Shown piece by piece: positions 41,615-49,500 of a stretch of 64,000 nt of DNA (its first letter is position 1; every line of letters begins with the position of its first letter). The DNA is from JARIHD01 sp963815935. Lineage in GTDB: Bacteria > Patescibacteriota > Saccharimonadia > Saccharimonadales > UBA4665. The notes under the pieces were generated by a model. It ran no database searches, was not told the DNA's origin, and saw nothing but the letters and a program-made list of their open reading frames with translations. The position numbers and the translations under genes are program-made. The stretch lies in the NCBI GenBank assembly GCA_963815935.1, contig CAWFIL010000002.1:1-64000 (forward strand), written 5' to 3'.

Positions 41615-42190
41615 ATGCATAACTACATATCCCTGACTGTCGTCTTCCTGACTTGCATCGTTATTGCCGGGGCGAAAAGCCTTAAATTTGAATCGCATGA
41701 GCTTGGACACAACGCGCATCTCACGCCCCAACGTATCGGTGCGCTGCTCAAGATGCAGCAAGTACTCCAGAGCAATTTGCTGATTCTCAACATCTTATTG
41801 TTACTGCTCGTCTCGATTACCTCTTTTGATATATTCCAGATACTTGGGCTCGCCTTTATCTGGCTTATTGTAGTGCATCTGCTTGCCGCCAGCGTTCGTG
41901 TGCAGCACACCGCAAAGCGTCTAGCAAAGCAACATCTAAAAGCCCTGGTTACGCTGGCTACCGGCATCGAACCAGCCCTCAACCTACTCGATAGTACTCG
42001 CTTAATCGTCACGATTAAACCCAAACGATTTACGTCTAAATCTGAGCTACTCGAGTCTATAAGCCAAAGTACTGGCGTCTTCACAGATACCGAGCAAAGC
42101 CAGATCCGCGCCATTCTAGAGCCCGCCCCAAACGGTGGTGATGACAGTCACACCGCCAACTTGCGTTCCGATCTTACAATAGAAACGTAA
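41615..42190 (+). CDS. Membrane protein of unknown function
   Basis: A 191-aa protein with membrane helices near residues 3-20, 48-66 and 70-92, followed by a soluble C-terminal part of about 95 residues. No family recognised. The ATG at 41615 is chosen because TATGAT (41602-41607) lies 7 nt upstream; the alternative at 41603 would overlap the -10 box. Leaderless mRNA likely. Confidence 0.6.
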   Translation: MHNYISLTVVFLTCIVIAGAKSLKFESHELGHNAHLTPQRIGALLKMQQVLQSNLLILNILLLLLVSITSFDIFQILGLAFIWLIVVHLLAASVRVQHTAKRLAKQHLKALVTLATGIEPALNLLDSTRLIVTIKPKRFTSKSELLESISQSTGVFTDTEQSQIRAILEPAPNGGDDSHTANLRSDLTIET

Positions 42191-42202
42191 TTAAGGGGTA
42201 CC

Positions 42203-42400
42203 ATGACCGATAAAGCAACCATAGTCAAAACAAGAACATCATGTGGAAGCGGCGGAGCTGTTTACGGGCTGGGGCTTATTGGCGCTCTGGTGTTTTATAT
42301 CCAACAGGCCAGCGGCTTCTGGGCGATTGTTGTTGCAATTCTCAAAGGGATTGTCTGGCCAGCCTTCCTAGTATATGATTTGCTCAAATTTATAAGCTAA
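42203..42400 (+). CDS. Small membrane protein
   Basis: A 65-aa protein with two hydrophobic stretches (about 18-36 and 39-62) and an N-terminal SCGSGG. AAGGGG lies 4 nt before the ATG. It follows the previous membrane protein by 12 bp, probably in the same transcript. Function unknown. Confidence 0.62.
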   Translation: MTDKATIVKTRTSCGSGGAVYGLGLIGALVFYIQQASGFWAIVVAILKGIVWPAFLVYDLLKFIS

Positions 42401-42414
42401 CGAACACGCAAGAT

Positions 42415-43083
42415 CTACATCTCTACTTCGATTTCGCTAAAGAATAGATCATCAGACGTATCTACTAGTTTTTTGATTTGCCCAAAACCGGGCATGCACT
42501 GCTGCTCCGAAAGTGTTGCTATGTCTTGCCATGTACAGCTACCCTTTTGAGGATGAGCAGACGTGACCTTAGGCGCACCAGCTACAGCGCCGCTAAATAC
42601 GTGTGCCAAGATTTTGCTGATGTCATTGCCTTGTCTGGTAGCATGCACGTACACGACCCCCCGATGCTTGAGTTCTATGTCTTGGAGCCCGGACTTCTCA
42701 AAAAGCTCGCGAGCTGCAGCTTGTCCGATATGCTCGTCGTAATGTATACGACCCTGTGGGAAGCCAACCAAGTCTATGTATGGTTGAAATAAGTGCTTAA
42801 ACAGCAGTACTTGGCCAACACCATTTGTCAGATGGATGGTGGTGACAATGTGCGGTTGTTTGCGAACTGTCATGTCGGTATGGCTAACTCTATCCGCCAG
42901 CGCCATGCCCTCGATCGTAAGTGTGTAGTTACGATCGGTTTTGGCGATCAAGCCGCCCTTAACTAACTGCTCTAGGTGGTAGGCGAAGTGATTACTCTCC
43001 ACCCCTTTAGGGCGCATCTGTGCATATGTAAGCGACGGCGCATGCATAAGAAGGTTTAGTATTTTACGTTGGATGTGGTGCAC
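42415..43083 (-). CDS. Winged-helix plus NUDIX domain protein
   Basis: A 222-aa fusion. Residues about 1-70 look like a winged helix (IQRKILNLLMHAPSLTY, then FAYHLEQLVKGGLIAKTDRNYTLT). Residues about 78-205 are a NUDIX domain with GFPQGRIHYDEHIGQAAAREL followed by FEKSGL. NUDIX-wHTH fusions such as NrtR are metabolite-sensing regulators, but those have the opposite domain order, so the role is open. The start is a GTG at 43083 with TAATAT (complement of 43090-43095) 6 nt before it: a leaderless GTG-start mRNA. Confidence 0.8.
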   Translation of the reverse strand: MHHIQRKILNLLMHAPSLTYAQMRPKGVESNHFAYHLEQLVKGGLIAKTDRNYTLTIEGMALADRVSHTDMTVRKQPHIVTTIHLTNGVGQVLLFKHLFQPYIDLVGFPQGRIHYDEHIGQAAARELFEKSGLQDIELKHRGVVYVHATRQGNDISKILAHVFSGAVAGAPKVTSAHPQKGSCTWQDIATLSEQQCMPGFGQIKKLVDTSDDLFFSEIEVEM

Positions 43084-43250
43084 CCCTGTATATTAGGAGA
43101 ACAACGACAAGTATGTCAAAACGAGTTGACTCAATCAGTTCTGTGTCAACGTAATATGCCTCAAAACGTGCTGTCTATTCCGCTCCGCCGGGCTCGGGTA
43201 TTGTAGGCGTGGAAGCGCTTCCGGCAAACCAATAACCAAGGAGAGTTGGA

Positions 43251-43838
43251 ATGATCGAACAATTGCATGCACCACGTAGCGGCGAACTACTAGATATCGT
43301 CGACGAATCTGGGCAGCCTACCGGGCAAGTCCTCGACAAAAAGACCATCCACGACCAAGGGTTGCGGCATCGCGATGTACATGTATGGATAACAAACGGG
43401 CGGGACTATCTGGAGCAACAACGAACCTGGGACAAGTCCATCATGCCAGGAGCATGGGACATTTCTGTTGGTGGACATGTTGGAGCAAGTGAATCGTATA
43501 TAGACGCAGCAATACGGGAAACGGGAGAGGAGCTCGGATTGTATTTGCCACGGGAACGCTTTGTCAACATTGGGCGAGTGGCGACCCAGCTACGATTTCC
43601 TGGCTGGGAGCGTGCTCATAACATTGTGGGCGACAACTTTGTGGTGATTGAACGCGATCTCGAAGTTGCCGGCTTACATCTGCAAGAAGAAGAGGTACTT
43701 GATGCCCGCTGGTATCCGATTGATCAGCTAGAGGCAGACTTGATGCGTCCAGAGGCGGCAAGCTTACACGCGCCGCAACCCGATGAGCTGTATGCCCTGG
43801 GGATCGCTGGCATGAGGGAGGTAGCAGCGCTCATATAA
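43251..43838 (+). CDS. NUDIX hydrolase, isopentenyl-diphosphate-isomerase-like subgroup
   Basis: A 195-aa protein with an N-terminal segment typical of the YfcD/IPP-isomerase-like NUDIX group (ELLDIVDESGQPTGQVLDKKTIHDQGLRHRDVHVWI). It has the NUDIX box GGHVGASESYIDAAIRETGEE followed by LGL. The substrate is unknown. AAGGAGA lies 9 nt before the ATG, so this gene uses a Shine-Dalgarno. Its 3' end overlaps the convergent SanA/YdcF-like gene by 8 bp. Confidence 0.86.
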   Translation: MIEQLHAPRSGELLDIVDESGQPTGQVLDKKTIHDQGLRHRDVHVWITNGRDYLEQQRTWDKSIMPGAWDISVGGHVGASESYIDAAIRETGEELGLYLPRERFVNIGRVATQLRFPGWERAHNIVGDNFVVIERDLEVAGLHLQEEEVLDARWYPIDQLEADLMRPEAASLHAPQPDELYALGIAGMREVAALI

Positions 43839-44481
43839 TAGTGCGCTCACCGTATATGTAAACATTGAGAAGAGCCTTCACTCTGGCCAGCGCCTCACGG
43901 CGAAAGCTATTATTTGCCTCTACGGGTGTGGCAATCCCGTACGACTCAATGCCAAAATGCCGACATAGATAGATCGCCCGCGGCAGATGTGATTCCGAGC
44001 TAACGATGATTGTTTGGCGCAAACCAAATACTTTTCGGGCACGCTCGCACGACTCATACGTACTACGTCCCGCATAGTCAGGCTGTAGCTTACTGACAGG
44101 AATGTGCTTTACGTTCTTGAGATAGTCCAACATGGCACCCGGCTCGTTATAGTTCTTGAACCGGTTGTCGCCAGATAGCAGTAGTTTGTCGACCCTGCCG
44201 TCTGCCAAGGCCTGGGCAGCCAAATCTAGCCGAGCCTTAAGCTCTCTGTATGGCTGACCGCTAGGCGTTACCCCCGCGCCAAGCACCAAGCCTACGTGCA
44301 TGTGGCGTGCAGTACCTATTGGCAGTATATATTTGCTATTGGGTTCAATAACCGCATAAGCCAGCACAACCAGCAGCACAGGCACAAGCATCGCCACTAC
44401 GGCCAGACCAAGCAACATCTTTTTGTAGCGCAGTACAAGAACTATTGCGGTACGTACTGTTATTTTTGACGTCTGTTTCAT
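43831..44481 (-). CDS. SanA/YdcF-like DUF218 membrane protein
   Basis: A 216-aa protein with a basic start, one membrane helix (about 22-46) and an outer DUF218 domain: HVGLVLGAGVTPSGQPYRELKARLDLAAQAL, KLLLSGDN, STYESCERARKVFGL and IIVSSESHLPRAIYLCRHFGI. DUF218 proteins such as SanA and ElyC affect envelope permeability and precursor metabolism. TATAGT (complement of 44493-44498) lies 11 nt before the ATG. Upstream lie stem-loops S7 and S8. Confidence 0.88.
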   Translation of the reverse strand: MKQTSKITVRTAIVLVLRYKKMLLGLAVVAMLVPVLLVVLAYAVIEPNSKYILPIGTARHMHVGLVLGAGVTPSGQPYRELKARLDLAAQALADGRVDKLLLSGDNRFKNYNEPGAMLDYLKNVKHIPVSKLQPDYAGRSTYESCERARKVFGLRQTIIVSSESHLPRAIYLCRHFGIESYGIATPVEANNSFRREALARVKALLNVYIYGERTII

Positions 44482-44555
44482 TACGTGCAGTTACTATACC
44501 GCAGACCTTCGGCGTGGTACATTGCGGAATCGACCAAAACTCAGCCAGTCTTCAC

Positions 44556-44608
44556 CTGCTGTCATCGCAAAGAGTTACGATATTCGTATGTCTTTGGGGT
44601 GACAGCAG
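44556..44608. repeat. Three-tier stem-loop S7
   Basis: Three coaxial helices: 9 bp (44556-44564 with 44600-44608), 6 bp (44568-44573 with 44591-44596) and 5 bp (44576-44580 with 44584-44588, loop TAT). Its right arm CAGCAG (44603-44608) is also the left arm of S8, so only one of the two can form fully. Confidence 0.72.
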
Positions 44609-44677
44609 ATGGGGTACGGGGTTGAGGGGAGTTCGCGCAAAACGCGAGTTCTTCTCGAGCCGTACGCCCATCTGCTG
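44603..44677. repeat. Long stem-loop S8 downstream of gene e
   Basis: A 17-bp stem with a one-base bulge (44603-44619 with 44660-44665 and 44667-44677) and an inner hairpin TCGCG-CAAAA-CGCGA (44633-44647). A small hairpin GCCCG-GTTTA-CGGGC follows at 44678-44692. Nothing coding is seen in 44482-44745. Confidence 0.72.
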
Positions 44678-44745
44678 GCCCGGTTTACGGGCTTCGGTCA
44701 GCTGCTAGAGCGACCGCGTTGGTACCTGAGAGAGGTAGTGCGTCT

Positions 44746-45219
44746 TCACGGGAGGATGATGTTGTATTGCTTGATGCGGTCGATGATGGTCGCCAGGCCG
44801 GTGTTCTCGCTCAGGAGACCTTCCTCACCGAAGCCGCGGCCGATGACCCAGTCGTGGGCGTGCTCCGACGTCTGACCGGCGGCCTTGCCCCAGTTGCTGC
44901 TGATGCAGAACGGAGACTCAATGCCGAGGTGCCACACCGCGCACTGCACGCTGGAAGTCCAGGTAGCCGGAAGCTGCATGAACGACGTCACGTGGTAGCG
45001 GGGGAACACCAGCCAGCACTGCGGGATGACCACGAACAGTCCGCTGTCGAGGCGGGTCGTCGCCGGCACGAGCGTGAACTCATTGTTCGCCACGAGCGGG
45101 CGGACGATAAGCTTCTTCGAGTTGCAGGCGAAGCAGTTCGGGTGGGTCGGGTCCGTAAAGTGCGGAAACGTGTCGAAGCCGTCGAACTTGGCAACCTGGG
45201 TAGTACCGGTGCCGAGCAT
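44746..45219 (-). CDS. GC-rich cassette gene e, divergent HIT-like protein
   Basis: A 157-aa protein that aligns with the HIT protein encoded directly upstream (45295-45666): a CxxC near the start (NCFACNSKKL against DCPFCLSNNL), GLFVVIP against GCYLVIP, NWGKAAGQTSEHAHDWVIGR against NVGKEAGQSIKHLHFWIIPR. Both have H-x-H-x-W where classical HIT has H-x-H-x-H. HIT proteins are nucleotide hydrolases or transferases. Codons end mostly in G or C, unlike the neighbour, so this is not a simple tandem duplicate. GGAGCG lies 4 nt before the ATG. S8 follows downstream. Confidence 0.75.
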   Translation of the reverse strand: MLGTGTTQVAKFDGFDTFPHFTDPTHPNCFACNSKKLIVRPLVANNEFTLVPATTRLDSGLFVVIPQCWLVFPRYHVTSFMQLPATWTSSVQCAVWHLGIESPFCISSNWGKAAGQTSEHAHDWVIGRGFGEEGLLSENTGLATIIDRIKQYNIILP

Positions 45220-45244
45220 GATCGCTCCAGTGCTAAAATACAGA

Positions 45245-45294
45245 CTCTCTGTATCAGGCAGAGAGATTATACAATAATTACTTCATTTTGTAAA
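45245..45294 (-). promoter_or_regulatory. Consensus promoter and start-site hairpin of gene e
   Basis: On the minus strand TTTACA (45289-45294), 17 nt, TATAAT (45266-45271), then a hairpin CTCTCTG/CAGAGAG (45259-45265 with 45245-45251) at the transcription start. The -35 box abuts the stop codon of the native HIT gene at 45295. Confidence 0.75.
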
Positions 45295-45666
45295 TTATCG
45301 CTGGTCAGCCTCTTGTATGAGGCGGGCTAAGCCTTTTCCGGATGATGGGCGACTTACTGCTCGCGGGATTATCCAGAAGTGCAGATGTTTAATGCTCTGC
45401 CCTGCTTCTTTGCCTACATTGAGCGACAAATTGTACGAGGCGGGCAGCTCTGGCAATGTAGCTAACACCGCCTTAACACCTTGCCACCAGTTATCCGGCA
45501 GTTCCAAAAGAGACTCGACATGCATGGTGGGGATCACCAGGTAACAGCCTGGTGCAAAATTGTTGCGCGTCAAATACGCCGCATCAGACTGCGCTATGAT
45601 TTCACCCTTAAAAAGATTGTTGCTAAGGCAGAACGGACAATCGGTATACTCGGGAGTGGTGCTCAT
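45295..45666 (-). CDS. HIT family protein
   Basis: A 123-aa histidine-triad protein. CPFC near the start could bind zinc; LVIPTMHVESLLELPDNWW and NVGKEAGQSIKHLHFWIIPR contain the conserved strand and the H-x-H-x-W variant of the triad. Substrate unknown. TAGTAT (complement of 45673-45678) lies 6 nt before the ATG, so the mRNA is leaderless. The next gene on the strand is its GC-rich relative. Confidence 0.85.
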   Translation of the reverse strand: MSTTPEYTDCPFCLSNNLFKGEIIAQSDAAYLTRNNFAPGCYLVIPTMHVESLLELPDNWWQGVKAVLATLPELPASYNLSLNVGKEAGQSIKHLHFWIIPRAVSRPSSGKGLARLIQEADQR

Positions 45667-45690
45667 ACTTCTATACTAGCAGACAAGCGT

Positions 45691-46404
45691 CTAAACGCTG
45701 GTACCGATGAGATGGCCGATGAGCGCCGTGATAGCCATGGCCGCGCCACCACCAAGCAAAACGCGTGCCGCCGCACGTATCTTGTGGCCACCACCAATAT
45801 GTGCACCCACCGCGCCAGAAACCGCCAGCATCACCACCGCAGAGGCAACAATACTCCAGGAGCTCATTGCGTCTGTAGCAATAATTGTCGCAAGGATGGG
45901 CACAACCGCACCAAACGAAAAAGCCGCCGCCGAAGCAACCGACGCCTGCATTGGGTTAGCAAGTGATTCGTGATCAATGCCTAGTTCGTCTCTGGCATGC
46001 GCTGCTATGGCATCATTGTCGTGTAACTGCTCGGCAACCTTACGGGCAAAGGCAGGCTCCAGGCCACGACCAATATAAATCTGTGTGAGTTCTTCCAGCT
46101 CTTCGTTGGGGTTTGCCTCGAGCGAACGGCGTTCGATGTCAAGATCGGCTCGTTCCGAATCCCGCTGAGAGCTAACGGATATGTACTCCCCGGCAGCCAT
46201 CGAGAGAGCGCCAGCGGCCAGTCCGGCGATGCCGGCCGTCAGTACGGCCGAAGTGCTGGTTGAGGCAGCCGAAACACCGAGCATTAGGCTGGCCGTAGAG
46301 ACCACGCCATCGTTAACGCCCAGTACAGCAGCGCGCAGCCACGCTGCGCGGTGTGATTTATGTGGTTCTTCGGGGTGTGGTGTAGCGTCCTGTGTTTTCT
46401 TCAT
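45691..46404 (-). CDS. VIT1/CCC1 family divalent metal transporter
   Basis: A 237-aa membrane protein of the VIT/CCC1 family, which exports Fe2+ or Mn2+ from the cytosol. The first helix pattern AAVLGVNDGVVSTASLMLGVSAA and the second AAGALSMAAGEYISVSSQRDSE are diagnostic. A cytoplasmic metal-binding helical insert (about 95-140, with Glu-rich NEELEELTQIYI) precedes three more helices. TATACT (complement of 46413-46418) is 8 nt before the ATG, so the mRNA is leaderless. Confidence 0.92.
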   Translation of the reverse strand: MKKTQDATPHPEEPHKSHRAAWLRAAVLGVNDGVVSTASLMLGVSAASTSTSAVLTAGIAGLAAGALSMAAGEYISVSSQRDSERADLDIERRSLEANPNEELEELTQIYIGRGLEPAFARKVAEQLHDNDAIAAHARDELGIDHESLANPMQASVASAAAFSFGAVVPILATIIATDAMSSWSIVASAVVMLAVSGAVGAHIGGGHKIRAAARVLLGGGAAMAITALIGHLIGTSV

Positions 46405-46516
46405 TACTCTGTAGTATATCCTGTGAGCTGCGCATCGTATAGTTATCTACGTCACACTTCGGCAGGAATTTATGCACATAATTAATTACATATGCTGTCA
46501 AATCGACAATGTATGA

Positions 46517-46650
46517 TATACTGTTACTTAGCAAGTTATTCTACACTCGATCCCTGCGTACGGTGGTGCCCTCTAAGCTCATTCTATTCTCGGCTACAGC
46601 GAAGACCTATCTCGCGTAAATATTAGCTCATAGAAAGGCTTAACAACACA
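46517..46650 (+). promoter_or_regulatory. -10 box and long 5' leader of the RRM gene
   Basis: TATACT at 46517-46522, then about 120 nt of leader without a gene. GAAAGG lies 12 nt before the ATG, farther than usual. A long leader before an RNA-binding protein gene is typical of post-transcriptional self-control, but no specific fold was identified. No gene is seen in 46405-46650. Confidence 0.5.
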
Positions 46651-46953
46651 ATGGCAACTAAACTTTTCGTAGGTAAACTATCCTACAACACTACCGACGA
46701 CACCCTACAGGCAGCTTTTGCCCAGTTCGGTACCGTTATCAGCGCCCAGGTCATTAAGGACCGCGACACCAACCAGTCTAAAGGCTTTGGCTTTGTAGAG
46801 ATGGAAGATGACGCTGCCGCTCAAGCTGCTATCAAGCAACTCGATGGCAAAGAACTCGATGGCCGCATGGTCGTTGTTAACGTAGCTAAGCCCCGTGAAG
46901 ACCGCCCCCGCGATGGTGGCAACAACTTCCGCGGTGGCTTCCAGCGCCGTTAA
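46651..46953 (+). CDS. RRM-domain RNA-binding protein
   Basis: A 100-aa protein with a single RNA-recognition motif (residues about 3-82). RNP2 is KLFVGKLSY and RNP1 is KGFGFVEM, with the aromatic residues that stack on RNA bases. A short Arg/Gly tail (PRDGGNNFRGGFQRR) follows. Such proteins in bacteria resemble the cyanobacterial Rbp cold-induced chaperones. It has the long leader described separately and is followed after 22 bp by an ATP-grasp gene. Confidence 0.94.
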   Translation: MATKLFVGKLSYNTTDDTLQAAFAQFGTVISAQVIKDRDTNQSKGFGFVEMEDDAAAQAAIKQLDGKELDGRMVVVNVAKPREDRPRDGGNNFRGGFQRR

Positions 46954-46975
46954 GTAAACAAATAAAGCACGCGTC

Positions 46976-47716
46976 GTGAATATCACACCAAAGCTCGGCA
47001 CTGCCGAGCTGCTTTATAGACAGGCCTCAAAAATGGGCCTCAACCCATCTTGGGTAACCCAAGATGGTCTATTCGCTATTACTACGAGCGGTGGCGAGCA
47101 GTATATCAATCTCGTGCGTAGTCCCTTAAACACACAAATAGGGGTTAGCCTGTCCAGCAACAAATACCTCGCACGTCGTATTATGGAGCGGCATGGGTTA
47201 CCCAATATACCGTATGCCCTACCCCAGACACCGTCGCAAGCCAAAGGCTTCCTAGACCAATACGGCACGATCATCGTCAAGCCAATAGGTGGTGCCGGCT
47301 CACGAGATATCCATATTGTCACCGCAATGCGCGAGCTTGAGGGCATGGACGTCCGCGAATATATCTTCGAGAAGTACGTCACCGGCAAAGAGATGCGCTA
47401 CCTCGTGCTCAACAGTACTGTTATTGGCGTGCACCGCAGCGAATACGGGACATCGGTAGATGAGCACCGCGACCTGCAGCGTATCTCGTTCCCACAAGCC
47501 AGCTGGGATACCGACCTCGTCGAGCTATCTATCAAGATTGCTTCGATCCTGGGCTTAGGACTCGCAGCCGTCGACTATTTAATTGATGATGAGGGTGTGG
47601 CTCATATACTAGAAGTCAACAGCGCACCGGGCCTTAAATGGTTCCATGCGCCGAGCTCCGGACCGACCGTAGATGTTGCACGTCTCTTTTTGGAAGCCGT
47701 TCTCGAAAAAAAATAA
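46976..47716 (+). CDS. ATP-grasp ligase, RimK-like
   Basis: A 246-aa protein of the ATP-grasp superfamily. SNKYLARRIMERHGLPNIPYALP, then TIIVKPIGGAGSRDI (ATP-binding Lys and glycine loop), VDYLIDDEGVAHILEVNSAPGL (metal-binding Asp/Glu/Asn). Closest in layout to RimK/cyanophycin-synthetase-type carboxylate-amine ligases; the substrate is unknown. The start is a GTG at 46976. A bidirectional terminator follows. Confidence 0.85.
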   Translation: MNITPKLGTAELLYRQASKMGLNPSWVTQDGLFAITTSGGEQYINLVRSPLNTQIGVSLSSNKYLARRIMERHGLPNIPYALPQTPSQAKGFLDQYGTIIVKPIGGAGSRDIHIVTAMRELEGMDVREYIFEKYVTGKEMRYLVLNSTVIGVHRSEYGTSVDEHRDLQRISFPQASWDTDLVELSIKIASILGLGLAAVDYLIDDEGVAHILEVNSAPGLKWFHAPSSGPTVDVARLFLEAVLEKK

Positions 47717-47743
47717 GCCGGGTCATACGCCGGCTTATTTTTA
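47711..47743. terminator. Bidirectional intrinsic terminator
   Basis: An 11-bp stem (47711-47721 with 47730-47740), 8-nt loop, T-tract on the right and A-tract on the left. Between the convergent ATP-grasp and YtxH-like genes. Confidence 0.92.
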
Positions 47744-47756
47744 CTATCAAAAAGTA

Positions 47757-48173
47757 TTACTTCTTGAGGTATGTTTTGAGGTGAGCAATCGCCTTATTAG
47801 CGTCGTCAATGGCCTTGCGAAGGTCTTTATCTTCAGCACCTTCGCCATTACCTTCGTGCAAAGCACTCAGTAGTTCACGAGCCTTCTCTTTTACGACAGC
47901 CGTCTTGTCGAGCGCTAGCTGGAGGTCTTTTTGAGCAGCACCCTTAAGGGTGACTGCTTTTTCTTTGCCCTCAGCAATCAACTCAGACATTTGGGTGTGT
48001 AACTTCTTCAGTTGTTTTTCGGCCTCGGCCACGCCCTGTTCAACACCCTTCTTGATATCTTCCCGAGTTTCTTTGCCACTCTTTGGTGCCGTTAGAATAC
48101 CAGCTACATAGCCTGCAACTGCAGCGATAAGGGTGCCGATAGCCCATTTCTTACCTGTTGATGATTTGCCCAT
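47757..48173 (-). CDS. YtxH-like protein
   Basis: A 138-aa protein with a YtxH start (WAIGTLIAAVAGYVAGILTAPKSGKETREDI, one membrane helix then the APKSGKETR signature) and a long Lys/Glu/Ala-rich coiled-coil tail. YtxH proteins are small stress-associated membrane proteins of unknown activity. AAGGAGA lies 10 nt before the ATG. Follows the membrane gene at 48191-48451 and is probably cotranscribed with it. Confidence 0.82.
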   Translation of the reverse strand: MGKSSTGKKWAIGTLIAAVAGYVAGILTAPKSGKETREDIKKGVEQGVAEAEKQLKKLHTQMSELIAEGKEKAVTLKGAAQKDLQLALDKTAVVKEKARELLSALHEGNGEGAEDKDLRKAIDDANKAIAHLKTYLKK

Positions 48174-48190
48174 ACTATCTGTTCTCCTTG

Positions 48191-48451
48191 TTAGTTCTTC
48201 TTGTGCTTAGTAGCCATATCCACCACCCCTTGAATAAAGTGGAACACGCCGGCAGGGGCGGCCGCCTTCCTAAAAACGTCGCCGACGGCCTCGGCAGACT
48301 CAACAACCTTTTCTGCCTTGCCGGCAATCATGCGCAACGTTTTGAGCAAGCGGATGATCATTACAGCAATCGCCACCGACAGCACCAAAAAGAGTGCCAG
48401 CGCGGATGCAAGAATAATAAGAATGATTTGTTGTACTGTGCTTAATTCCAT
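48191..48451 (-). CDS. Small single-helix membrane protein
   Basis: An 86-aa protein with a membrane helix at about 8-33 followed by an amphipathic helix (LKTLRMIAGKAEKVVESAEAVGDVFRKAA), similar in layout to bacterial DUF948-type proteins. TATACT (complement of 48458-48463) lies 6 nt before the ATG at 48451, so the mRNA is leaderless. Function unknown; likely partner of the YtxH-like protein. Confidence 0.7.
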   Translation of the reverse strand: MELSTVQQIILIILASALALFLVLSVAIAVMIIRLLKTLRMIAGKAEKVVESAEAVGDVFRKAAAPAGVFHFIQGVVDMATKHKKN

Positions 48452-48490
48452 ACTCTCAGTATACAACGCCACGCACAGAGTACAGTGACA

Positions 48491-49381
48491 TTACTTACGC
48501 AAGCGCGTTTCGAGGTATTTGCGGAAGTCCGGACCGAGATCAGGATCGAGCAAAGCGTGGTCGACAATCGCCTCCAGGTAGCGCCCTTTATCACCAGCAT
48601 CGTGCCACACACCATCGATAAAGCGGCAGTATACGTCATGGCTCTTGGCATACTCGTTAATGGCATCAGCCAATACCAGCTCGCCTCCAACACCTGTTTT
48701 TTCTTGGGCGACGATTGGCATGATATCCGGGGTCAGCAAGAAGCTGCCAACGGATGCGAACAGCGATGGTGTATTTTCGGGGCCCGGTTTTTCGACCAGT
48801 CCGTTCACCTTGAAGGTGTGGTCGTCAAGCTGACCATCGGTGTCAATCATACCGAGGCGCTTACTATCTTCGGGCGCAACCTTAACTGCCGAGATCACTG
48901 GCCCGTCACTGCCGGCCTTCTCGAAGGCCTCAATAAGCTGCTGTGGATAGGGCACCTCACAACGGAAAAAATCGTCCGCGAACAAATAGAAAAAGGCCTC
49001 GTCCTTGCTCAGCAAGTGCTTGGCGTTCAGGAGTGGGCGGGAGTTGCCCTTTGGGGTCCCCTTCTGGCGGACATAGACGAAGTTGGCCATCTCGGCGATG
49101 TCGCGGATCATGTCGGCGTACTGGTCCTTGCCCTTGGCGCGCAGTTCGGCCTCCAGGTCTTCGGCACGGTCAAAGTGATCTTCGATAGCCCGCTTCGTCG
49201 AACCAGTTACAACGATGATGTCAGTTACGCCAGCCGCAACTAACTGCTCAACGATAATTTGGATGACTGGTTTGTCGACGATGGGCAGCATTTCCTTGGG
49301 CATCGCCTTAGTCTGCGGCAAGAATCGGGTTCCGAATCCCGCTGCGGCAATCACCGCTTTAGTTGGACGAGCGTAGGCCAT
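48491..49381 (-). CDS. galU: UTP-glucose-1-phosphate uridylyltransferase
   Basis: GalU makes UDP-glucose for surface polysaccharides. The 296-aa product has the nucleotidyltransferase signature (KAVIAAAGFGTRFLPQTKAMPKEMLPIVDKPVIQ), VTGSTKRAIEDHFD, the Asp of FYLFADDFFRCE and VNGLVEKPGPENTPS. Start ATG at 49381 with AAGGGGAAA about 7 nt upstream; an open extension to 49408 would include the ribosome site. Confidence 0.95.
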   Translation of the reverse strand: MAYARPTKAVIAAAGFGTRFLPQTKAMPKEMLPIVDKPVIQIIVEQLVAAGVTDIIVVTGSTKRAIEDHFDRAEDLEAELRAKGKDQYADMIRDIAEMANFVYVRQKGTPKGNSRPLLNAKHLLSKDEAFFYLFADDFFRCEVPYPQQLIEAFEKAGSDGPVISAVKVAPEDSKRLGMIDTDGQLDDHTFKVNGLVEKPGPENTPSLFASVGSFLLTPDIMPIVAQEKTGVGGELVLADAINEYAKSHDVYCRFIDGVWHDAGDKGRYLEAIVDHALLDPDLGPDFRKYLETRLRK

Positions 49382-49500
49382 GCACTTTTCCCCTTTCGCA
49401 GGTAACAAATATCATAGGATTTCTCTATTGTATACCTTGGAGTGAGCATGGCAAAGGAGACCCCGAGAGGTCTCCTTTGAAAATACAGCAGATTCGCAGG

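Noticed and set aside
16805..44692. The nested 3' palindromes could be integron attC sites.
   Set aside because: No GTTRRRY/RYYYAAC box pairs were found at their ends, and no integrase is in the window. The resemblance is in overall shape only.
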